A DNA stretch of 5,885 bases from NCBI GenBank assembly GCA_900547505.1, contig URGY01000114.1:1-5885 (forward strand), read 5' to 3'. Of the stretch, positions 1-5,124 are shown piece after piece (within the stretch, counting starts at the first letter, position 1; every line of letters starts with the position of its first letter). The position numbers and the translations under genes were made by a program. The notes below the pieces were generated by a model. It did no database searches. It was not told where the DNA came from and saw nothing but the letters and a program-made list of their open reading frames with translations. The stretch comes from an uncultured Collinsella sp. GTDB taxonomy: Bacteria; Actinomycetota; Coriobacteriia; Coriobacteriales; Coriobacteriaceae.

Positions 1-46
1 AGATGCAGCGTAGTCTCGTGGGCTCGGAGATGTGTATAAGAGACAG
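1..46. other. Nextera Read-2 adapter with i7 index (not genomic)
   Basis: Bases 28-46 are the 19-bp Tn5 mosaic end AGATGTGTATAAGAGACAG, and 13-27 complete the standard Nextera Read-2 transposon adapter. Bases 5-12 (GCAGCGTA) sit where the i7 index lies, and 1-4 (AGAT) match the end of the P7 primer. Genomic sequence therefore starts at 47. The same adapter with the same index, reverse complemented, closes the window. Confidence 0.97.
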
Positions 47-930
47 ATTCAATAATGGGGCTTACCGCCTACCCGGGCAAGCTTATAGGCGGAACAATCA
101 GATTTAACGGTCACGAAATTGAAAAGATGACCGATAAGGATTTCAGAAAGATAAGAGGGAACGAGGTTTCCATAATATTTCAGGACCCTATGACGAGCCT
201 TAATCCCGTTTACACAATAGGCAACCAGATAACAGAGGTTATAAGGCTGCATACGGATAAAGACAAAAAACAGGCATATGAGCGCGCTAAGGAGCTTTTG
301 GAGCTTGTAGGCATTAACGAGCCTACCAAGCGACTTAAACAGTATCCGCACGAGCTTTCGGGCGGTATGCGCCAGCGCGTCATGATTGCCATGGCCCTTG
401 CCTGCGATCCCGATATTCTGATTGCTGACGAGCCCACGACTGCCCTGGACGTTACCATCCAGGCTCAGATTATCGAGCTCATGCAGGAGATGCAGGAGAA
501 GAACGGCAACGCCATCATCATGATCACCCATGACCTGGGTGTCGTCGCTGATATGGCCGACAAGATCATGGTTATGTACGCCGGCCGTCCCGTCGAGTTC
601 GGTACTGCTGAGGAAATCTTCTACGAGAGCCGCCACCCCTACACCTGGGGCCTTATCCGCTCCATCCCGGAGCAGGCCATCGAAGAGAAGAAGCCGCTTA
701 CGCCGATTCACGGCAACCCGCCTTCGCTCATGAACCTGCCTGAGGGCTGCGTCTTCTCTCCTCGTTGCCCCTATGCGACGGACAAGTGCCGCAAACAGCG
801 CCCCGAGCGCGTTGTCACCGAGTCTGGTCACTACTCTGCGTGCCACTACTCCGGTGACCCCGAGTTCCTCAAGAACGCTCCTGAGACGTCCCGTACACGC
901 AAGGATTCCAAGAAGGGAGGCGAGGCGTAA
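47..930 (+). CDS. dppD: Peptide/nickel ABC transporter ATPase, DppD/OppD type, 5'-truncated
   Basis: One of the paired cytoplasmic ATPases that power import of di- or oligopeptides (or nickel) through a DppBC/OppBC-type permease. The reading frame is open from the adapter junction (first full codon at 49). The ATG at 55 is not the real start: the encoded S-I-M-G-L is the usual segment shortly after Walker A, so the start and Walker A are missing, perhaps 35-50 residues. Counting from the Met at 55, visible motifs are the Q-loop Q43 (FQDP), ABC signature LSGGM 101-105, Walker B ILIADE 121-126, D-loop TALD 129-132 and H-loop H159. The C-terminal oligo_HPY region has HPYTWGL and four cysteines (C232, C238, C245, C263) in the pattern proposed to bind an iron-sulfur cluster. 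It overlaps the next ATPase by one base, so translation is probably coupled. The first ~250 bases differ in GC and codon use from the rest. Family is certain; the exact substrate, and hence dpp versus opp, is not. Confidence 0.9.
913..920 (+). promoter_or_regulatory. Shine-Dalgarno for the dppF-like gene
   Basis: AAGGGAGG lies inside the end of the upstream gene, 9 bases before the ATG at 930. It supports that start at the TAATG stop/start overlap. Confidence 0.8.
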
Positions 931-1958
931 TGGCAGATACCAACGAGCGTACTCCGCTGCTGAAGGTCGAGCACCTCTCTAAGGAGTTTCCCGCTGAGTC
1001 CGGCATGTTCGCCAAGCGCTTCTCCAAGCGTGTTGTCTCTGCTGTGAATGACATTTCGTTCGAGATTTATCCGGGCGAGACCTTTGGCCTGGTCGGCGAG
1101 TCTGGTTGCGGTAAGTCCACCACGGGCCGCACCATCATGCGCCTCACCAAGCCGACCGCCGGTAAGGTGTTCTTCCAGGGTAAAGATGTTGCCGAGATGA
1201 GCAAGCATGAGATCAAGGACATGCGTCGCGAGATGCAGTTTATCTTCCAGGATCCTTATGCTTCGCTGAATCCTCGTATGACCATCGGCGAGATTGTCTC
1301 CGAGCCCATGACCATTCACGGCGTGGGTACCAAGGAGGAGCGTATTGAGCGTGTCCGTGAGCTTCTCGACGTTGTCGGACTGAACCCCGAGCACATCAAT
1401 CGCTATCCTCATGAGTTCTCCGGCGGTCAGCGTCAGCGTGTCGGCATTGCCCGCGCGTTCGCTCTGAAGCCTAAGCTGATCATCTGCGACGAGCCGGTTT
1501 CCGCTCTGGATGTATCCATTCAGGCTCAGGTTTTGAACCTACTCAAGGAACTGCAGGACAAGTTCGGTACCGCGTATCTGTTTATTGCCCACGACCTGTC
1601 TGTCGTGCAGCATATCTCCGATCGCGTTGCCGTTATGTATCTGGGTAAGATGGTCGAGGTTTCGGACTGGAAGACGCTCTACAGCGAGCCCCACCATCCG
1701 TACACGCAGTCGCTGCTGTCTGCCGTGCCGGTTCCCGATCCGGATATCCAGAAGACCCGTAAGCGCATCATCCTCGCTGGCGATCCGCCGTCGCCGCTGG
1801 ATCCGCCGACCGGCTGCCGTTTCCACACCCGCTGCCCGATCGCGCAGGGCATCTGCTCCGAGAAGCTGCCTGAGTTTAAGGAAGTTGCCCCGGGTCACTG
1901 CTGCGCCTGTCACTTCGCGGAGCCGTTCCCGATCAAGGAATCGCACATCGACCTGTAG
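930..1958 (+). CDS. dppF: Peptide/nickel ABC transporter ATPase, DppF/OppF type, complete
   Basis: Second ATPase of the heterodimer that drives a peptide importer, acting on the inner face of the membrane. It is 342 residues, normal for the family. Motifs in order: Walker A GESGCGKST 56-64, Q-loop Q107 in FQDPYASLNPR (the conserved OppF/DppF block), signature FSGGQRQR 163-170, Walker B LIICDE 183-188, D-loop SALD 191-194, H-loop H221. The C-terminal oligo_HPY domain starts near HHPYTQSLLSAVPVPDP (255-271). Cysteines C296, C302, C309 and C324/C325 match the C-x5-C-x6-C-x14/15-C arrangement seen in the partner protein. All catalytic positions are intact. The ATG is preceded by a good Shine-Dalgarno and overlaps the upstream stop, so the two ATPases are made in one operon. 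No substrate-binding or permease gene is visible; they would be upstream of the truncated end. Codon use is uniform and matches the rest of the window. Confidence 0.93.
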   Translation: MADTNERTPLLKVEHLSKEFPAESGMFAKRFSKRVVSAVNDISFEIYPGETFGLVGESGCGKSTTGRTIMRLTKPTAGKVFFQGKDVAEMSKHEIKDMRREMQFIFQDPYASLNPRMTIGEIVSEPMTIHGVGTKEERIERVRELLDVVGLNPEHINRYPHEFSGGQRQRVGIARAFALKPKLIICDEPVSALDVSIQAQVLNLLKELQDKFGTAYLFIAHDLSVVQHISDRVAVMYLGKMVEVSDWKTLYSEPHHPYTQSLLSAVPVPDPDIQKTRKRIILAGDPPSPLDPPTGCRFHTRCPIAQGICSEKLPEFKEVAPGHCCACHFAEPFPIKESHIDL

Positions 1959-1974
1959 TCGGTTGTTTTCGTCC

Positions 1975-2101
1975 GGGCCCGCCCTGTTGTTACTTTTCAG
2001 AACGTCCTCGGACTTGCAAGAAACCCCCGCTGCGCACTTCGTGCGGCGGGGGTTTCTTGCGTCCTGCGGAGTGTTCTGAAAAGTAACAACAGGGCGGGCC
2101 C
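1975..2101 (+). repeat. Long imperfect palindrome A (127 nt), conserved interior loops
   Basis: Pairing by eye: outer arms 1975-2003/2073-2101 are a perfect 29 bp. TCC 2005-2007 pairs with GGA 2068-2070, and GGAC 2010-2013 with GTCC 2061-2064. Inner arms 2016-2030/2046-2060 are a perfect 15 bp, and the apex CGCAC/GTGCG closes a TTC loop at 2038-2040. Unpaired bases are G2004 opposite 2071-2072, TC 2008-2009 opposite TGC 2065-2067, TT 2014-2015 and TG 2031-2032. The interior 12-mers GTCCTCGGACTT (2004-2015) and GTCCTGCGGAGT (2061-2072) recur in palindrome B, although the arms do not. It starts 16 bases after the dppF-like stop, so it would sit in that transcript's 3' region. I do not recognise the element. 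It could be a structured RNA, a single-strand DNA hairpin site or a palindromic repeat. The structure is certain; its function is unknown. Confidence 0.85.
2016..2060 (+). terminator. Possible intrinsic terminator (inner hairpin of palindrome A)
   Basis: The inner 15-bp stem has a run of five C paired with five G and ends in GGGGGTTTCTT, preceded by AAGAAACC. Taken alone this resembles a bidirectional intrinsic terminator for the transporter operon. The T-tract is short and pairs into the stem, and the larger palindrome competes with it, so the hairpin at 2164-2192 is the better terminator candidate. Confidence 0.4.
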
Positions 2102-2163
2102 TACGTTAACTTGGCAGGGGGGCGATTCCTTGATCGCTCACTTAATCTGATAAGGAATTGTGT

Positions 2164-2192
2164 GAGGCCGGAGCCTTGGCTCCGGCCTCTTT
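2164..2192 (+). terminator. Intrinsic terminator hairpin, + strand
   Basis: A perfect 12-bp GC-rich stem, 2164-2175 paired with 2178-2189, around a minimal TT loop is followed by TTTATATAA. It is likely the end of the transporter operon transcript and would leave palindrome A in its 3' untranslated region. The T-tract is interrupted, so strength is uncertain. Confidence 0.7.
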
Positions 2193-2218
2193 ATATAAGG
2201 GCTCGGCAAAGCCGAGCC
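2191..2218 (-). terminator. Terminator-like hairpin, - strand
   Basis: GGCTCGGC 2200-2207 pairs perfectly with GCCGAGCC 2211-2218 around AAA. Read on the minus strand, the stem is followed by CTTATATAAA, so it could end leftward transcription coming from palindrome B. It is back to back with the + strand terminator, sharing the palindromic TTATATAA at 2191-2198. No leftward gene is present to need it. Confidence 0.45.
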
Positions 2219-2279
2219 ACCAAATTTTCATCAGCCCCCAGAACATGTTTGAGAACGGTGCCTGGAGTACGTGCCCCTA

Positions 2280-2404
2280 GGGCAGGAATGAGGTTGCTTT
2301 CCAACGCATTCCGCAGGGGGCGGCATTATTTTGTAGCGCGAAGCGCGGATCAAAATAATGCCGCATGCCCGAGGACGCGTTGGAAAGCAACCTCATTCCT
2401 GCCC
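2280..2404 (-). repeat. Long imperfect palindrome B (125 nt), inverted relative of A
   Basis: Outer arms 2280-2307/2377-2404 are a perfect 28 bp. Inner arms 2320-2333/2351-2364 are a perfect 14 bp. The apex GCGC/GCGC closes a three-base loop at 2340-2342. Twelve bases separate outer and inner arms on each side, exactly as in A. Read on the minus strand, the first interior segment is GTCCTCGGGCAT (10 of 12 identical to A), the second is CCCCTGCGGAAT (9 of 12 identical), and the apical loop is TTC as in A. The pair A2012-T2062 in A is a G-C pair here, which is compensatory. Both elements are bounded by GTYCGGGC at the start and GCCCTA at the end, yet arm sequences between those ends are unrelated. 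Strand is assigned by the orientation of the shared loops. Confidence 0.85.
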
Positions 2405-2442
2405 GAACAGGTCAGTCTACCTGCGCATTTACAAATTCGTAA

Positions 2443-2459
2443 ACTTTTTTCAAAAAAGT
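2443..2459. repeat. A/T palindrome next to the tRNA promoter
   Basis: ACTTTTTTCAAAAAAGT is a perfect 8-bp inverted repeat around one base, ending three bases before the -35 box. It may act as an A-tract upstream element that raises promoter strength, or as a protein binding site. Only its position supports a role. Confidence 0.45.
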
Positions 2460-2461
2460 GC

Positions 2462-2491
2462 TTGCGCAGTTCTCGAAACATAGGTTATTAT
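2462..2491 (+). promoter_or_regulatory. Probable sigma-70-type promoter of the tRNA-Leu gene
   Basis: TTGCGC (2462-2467) and TATTAT (2486-2491) are separated by 18 bases, with an A/T-rich stretch directly upstream. Transcription would start near 2498, giving a leader of about 50 bases before the tRNA. Confidence 0.65.
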
Positions 2492-2548
2492 CTTCCTCGT
2501 TGAGCGCGCGGGTCCAACAAAACGAACTGCGAATCAACAACATAGCAT

Positions 2549-2638
2549 GTCGGAGTGGCGGAATTGGCAGACGCGCTAGCTTGAGGTGCTAGTGACCGCT
2601 TTTTGGTCATGCGGGTTCAAGTCCCGCCTCCGACACCA
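2549..2638 (+). tRNA. tRNA-Leu, anticodon GAG, CCA encoded
   Basis: Complete cloverleaf of class II. The acceptor stem GTCGGAG 2549-2555 pairs fully with 2628-2634, followed by discriminator A2635 and genomic CCA 2636-2638. The anticodon stem CTAGC/GCTAG (2576-2580/2588-2592) holds the loop TTGAGGT with anticodon GAG at 2583-2585, reading CUC and CUU leucine codons. The long variable arm TGACC/GGTCA starts at 2593. The T stem GCGGG/CCCGC encloses TTCAAGT at 2616-2622. A discriminator A and a long variable arm fit leucine. It has its own promoter upstream and a terminator right after it. Confidence 0.97.
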
Positions 2639-2649
2639 TCGCATTTGAG

Positions 2650-2671
2650 AAGCCTCTTCGGAGGCTTTTTT
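2650..2671 (+). terminator. Intrinsic terminator after tRNA-Leu
   Basis: AAGCCTC, a TTCG loop and GAGGCTT form a compact hairpin ending in six T at 2666-2671. It lies 12 bases after the tRNA CCA and only 26 bases before the next start codon. Confidence 0.88.
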
Positions 2672-2684
2672 GTTACCGATAGAC

Positions 2685-2691
2685 GGTGAGG
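2685..2691 (+). promoter_or_regulatory. Ribosome binding site deciding the phosphatase start
   Basis: GGTGAGG is 6 bases upstream of the ATG at 2698. An in-frame GTG at 2686 lies inside this motif and has no Shine-Dalgarno of its own, so ATG 2698 is preferred. Confidence 0.65.
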
Positions 2692-2697
2692 TCCACG

Positions 2698-5043
2698 ATG
2701 GAAACGCTTGAGCGCAACGAGTGGGCAGACGTTGCCCAACTGGTCGAGATCACGAGCGATGCTGTCATCATCTGTGAGCTCGACGGAACCATTCTGCATG
2801 TGAATAATCGTTTGCTCGACCTGATGTGCGAGGAACGCGCTGACGTCATCGGCGGTGATGTCAAAGACGTTCTGTACTCGTCTGCCTTTGAGCGCGCGAC
2901 CGAACATCGCCTGCCGTTTGAGACCGATGGCTCTGAGAGCGAGCTGATGCTCAAGCTGAGCGACGGGTCTTTTATTCCCGTCTTGGTTCGCGCAGGTTCC
3001 GTTACGCCTCCGCGTATCTTTGGACGTCGTGCACCGCGTGTCCTGGTGGCGCTTCACAGCATCGAAGAGCAGTATTCCCACGATCGTCAGCTCAATCGTG
3101 CGCTATCGGAGCTTAGGGTGGCCAATAAACGCCTTTCGGGCACCCTTTCGGTCATTATGAGTACCGTGTGCTCCGATGAGCTCCCCAGCTTGCTCGATAC
3201 CGTTTTGAATCAGCTCGTTGGAACGCTCGATGCCTCCGGTGCGGCTATCTATTTTTCCGAGAGCGGCGGCTTTAAGCTCCGCGGTGTTTCTAAGGAGCTT
3301 GAGGACAGCTATCTGCCCGAGTTTATGCCGTACGGCGCGGGCATTCCGACCTACGTGCTTCGCGAGTCGCGTGCCTGTCGCCTGTCGATTCAGCAGGACC
3401 TTGAGGGCGACCGGGTTGCTTCGGGTATGTTCATGGATTTGGACAATCGTTCCAAGCACTTGCTGCGCGTGCAGGATATGCCCCCGTATCGCAGCGAGAT
3501 CTGTCTTCCCGTGTTTTACGGCATGCAGGTCCTTGGCGTGTTGGAAGTTGGCTGGAAACGCCCCCAGGCGCCACTTGCCTATGACGTGAACGTGCTCGAG
3601 GTCATCTGCGATTACCTGTCTATTCAGCTGGTCGGCATGGCGTCGAGCTTACGTTCGCGCCGCACGGCGGAGCTCGGCCGCTCGCTCAATTTGCTGCGCG
3701 ACGAACTGTTTACCTATCTCGATGATCCCGTTGCCGCCTCGCGAGCGGTGTCGACCGAAATCTGCACGGTGCTCAATTGTCATTTCTGCCCCGTGGAGTA
3801 TGATGCGGGCCTCGAAACCTATGTCATCGATTTTGAGGGCGGCAGTCGTGTGGCGCTGCCGGACGATCCGGAGTCACTCTTCTTTTCTGTCACGGCGCCA
3901 GCAGCGCGCCTGGGGGCAGCCCCCGACGGGTTTGAGACATCGGTGTTGGGCGGGACGAGCGCTGACGACCTCAAGCACGTGCGCCTTACACGTGTGGACG
4001 AATCCACGTCTATGGGTTCATGGTTGAGGGCCCACGGCCTACCGTGTCAGGGGCTTTATGTCGACTCCGGCATCGAAGCGGGGCGCTACCACTCGGAAGC
4101 GGATGGCAAACGAAGCAACGATGCGATCGTTCCCGCTGATATCGCCAAGGGGCCGACGAGGCGCGCTTTGCTGCTCCGCGATGGCAGCCAAGAACCAATT
4201 GACGACCTTGAATACGACTACCTGGTGCATCTGGCGCATGACTTTGAGCTGATCTATGAAGGCGAATCTCAAAAGCGCGAGGAGCGCCATATCGCTCAGA
4301 CCCTCCAGATTGGCATGAGAAATTCGCTTGGTGACGTTCCGGGTATCGCGACCGATTCGGTATACCTTTCGGCAACGAATTCGGCGTTGGTCGGCGGCGA
4401 CTTTTATACGCTCGTCCGTCTTCCCGACGATTGCGCCGTTATGATTTTGGGCGATGTTTCCGGCAAAGGAATCGAGGCGGCGTCGATGTCAGCGCTCGTC
4501 AAGACGGCGCTGACGGCCTATGCCTGGGAGGGTGCGGGGCCTGCCCGTATGGCCCGCTCGCTCAATAGCATGCTCATGGGCTTTTCGAGGGTCGAGACGT
4601 TCGTGACGGCGTTTATCGCCAAGATTGATCTTAAAGCGGGTCGCGCTACCTATTGCTCTGCGGGACATCCTCCCACTATGGTCATTAGACCGTCGTCGAC
4701 GCCGCTTGGCGGTGGAGAAACCCGAGGGGGAGAAGTGGAGCTCCTTGGGTGCCAATCGGGCGTGATCGGTGCCTTTGAGAGCATGGTGTACGAGACAGGC
4801 GTGTTTACGTTCGCTCCTGGTGACATGCTATTCATGTATACCGACGGAACAATCGAAGCACGTGATCGCTCGGGTGCTTTCTTTGGCGAGCAGCGCCTTC
4901 GTGACCTTCTGCTCTCTGTCTCGGGTGAGGGCGTATCGGGAATCTGCGGTAAGGTCTTGGGCGAGCTTGACCGCTTTACCGAGTCGGCGTTGGACGATGA
5001 CATCGCGCTGGTTTCCCTTGAGTTTTTACGGGGCCGATCGTAG
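2698..5043 (+). CDS. PAS-GAF-PP2C (SpoIIE/RsbU-type) serine phosphatase
   Basis: Cytoplasmic sensor phosphatase of 781 residues that would dephosphorylate a phosphoserine on a STAS antagonist, most simply the one encoded downstream. No signal peptide or membrane helix is seen. Residues ~9-122 fit a PAS domain (ITSDAVIICELDGTILHVNNRLLDLM). ~125-150 is a helical linker. ~155-315 fits a GAF domain (SEICLPVFYGMQVLGVLEVGW). ~325-520 is less clear and may be a second, degenerate GAF-like domain. A helix with REERHIAQTLQ leads to the PP2C/SpoIIE catalytic domain at ~540-777. Its metal-binding aspartates are present: ALVGGD568FY, LGD586VSGKG, MYTD716GTIEA and ALDDD766-768. The motif usually written GGDFYD reads GGDFYT, a position that also varies in SpoIIE itself. 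The stop at 5041-5043 is in the same frame as the next gene, 81 bases on. RsbU-type assignment is firm; the signal sensed is unknown. Confidence 0.9.
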   Translation: METLERNEWADVAQLVEITSDAVIICELDGTILHVNNRLLDLMCEERADVIGGDVKDVLYSSAFERATEHRLPFETDGSESELMLKLSDGSFIPVLVRAGSVTPPRIFGRRAPRVLVALHSIEEQYSHDRQLNRALSELRVANKRLSGTLSVIMSTVCSDELPSLLDTVLNQLVGTLDASGAAIYFSESGGFKLRGVSKELEDSYLPEFMPYGAGIPTYVLRESRACRLSIQQDLEGDRVASGMFMDLDNRSKHLLRVQDMPPYRSEICLPVFYGMQVLGVLEVGWKRPQAPLAYDVNVLEVICDYLSIQLVGMASSLRSRRTAELGRSLNLLRDELFTYLDDPVAASRAVSTEICTVLNCHFCPVEYDAGLETYVIDFEGGSRVALPDDPESLFFSVTAPAARLGAAPDGFETSVLGGTSADDLKHVRLTRVDESTSMGSWLRAHGLPCQGLYVDSGIEAGRYHSEADGKRSNDAIVPADIAKGPTRRALLLRDGSQEPIDDLEYDYLVHLAHDFELIYEGESQKREERHIAQTLQIGMRNSLGDVPGIATDSVYLSATNSALVGGDFYTLVRLPDDCAVMILGDVSGKGIEAASMSALVKTALTAYAWEGAGPARMARSLNSMLMGFSRVETFVTAFIAKIDLKAGRATYCSAGHPPTMVIRPSSTPLGGGETRGGEVELLGCQSGVIGAFESMVYETGVFTFAPGDMLFMYTDGTIEARDRSGAFFGEQRLRDLLLSVSGEGVSGICGKVLGELDRFTESALDDDIALVSLEFLRGRS

Positions 5044-5108
5044 GCCGCGACGCTTGACGGGCAAAATCTGCGCAGCTGCAGATATGTATGCATCGAGCGA
5101 GCTCTTTT

Positions 5109-5113
5109 GGGGA
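5109..5113 (+). promoter_or_regulatory. Weak ribosome binding site of the STAS-kinase gene
   Basis: GGGGA lies 11 bases before the ATG at 5125, a rather long spacing. An ATG at 5117 is out of frame and stops after three codons. The 81 bases between the two genes show no clear promoter or terminator, so co-transcription with the phosphatase is likely. Confidence 0.45.
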
Positions 5114-5124
5114 ACCATGGTCGT

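Larger units (their letters stand above)
1959..2548. other. 590-base non-coding region rich in palindromes
   Basis: No credible protein is encoded here; frames that stay open do so by reading through the palindromes and look like no family. It contains, in order, palindrome A (1975-2101), 62 bases with only a weak 7-bp inverted repeat (2125-2131/2152-2158), two short GC-rich hairpins either side of TTATATAA (2164-2218), 61 bases in which I see nothing clear, palindrome B (2280-2404), and then the promoter region of the tRNA. Detailed entries follow. Confidence 0.85.

Noticed and set aside
49..846. Long minus-strand open frame opposite the dppD-like gene
   Set aside because: Antisense shadow typical of GC-rich coding sequence; the + frame carries all ABC ATPase motifs.
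1585..2079. Open frame of 164 codons overlapping the end of the dppF-like gene
   Set aside because: It is a shifted-frame shadow of a strongly supported gene, R/S/P-rich, and extends into palindrome A.
1975..2404. Integron attC cassette array
   Set aside because: Folded hairpins with extrahelical bases recall attC sites, but the conserved bases are in the interior, the terminal core boxes are absent, and no integrase or cassette gene is present.
1975..2404. CRISPR array or ordinary MITE
   Set aside because: Only two copies, in opposite orientation, with no spacers of uniform repeat type; arms are not conserved in sequence as MITE termini would be.
2425..2453. Minus-strand promoter (TTGAAA with TAAATG) driving palindrome B
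   Set aside because: The -10 match is poor and the region is A/T-rich, so such hits are expected by chance.
2111..2503. Open frame of 130 codons on the + strand in the intergenic region
   Set aside because: It runs through the terminators and palindrome B, is arginine-rich, has no Shine-Dalgarno and resembles no family; translated non-coding DNA.
4393..4410. GGDFYT instead of GGDFYD as a sign of a dead phosphatase
   Set aside because: The metal-binding aspartates (568, 586, 716, 766-768) are present, and the changed position also varies in SpoIIE itself.
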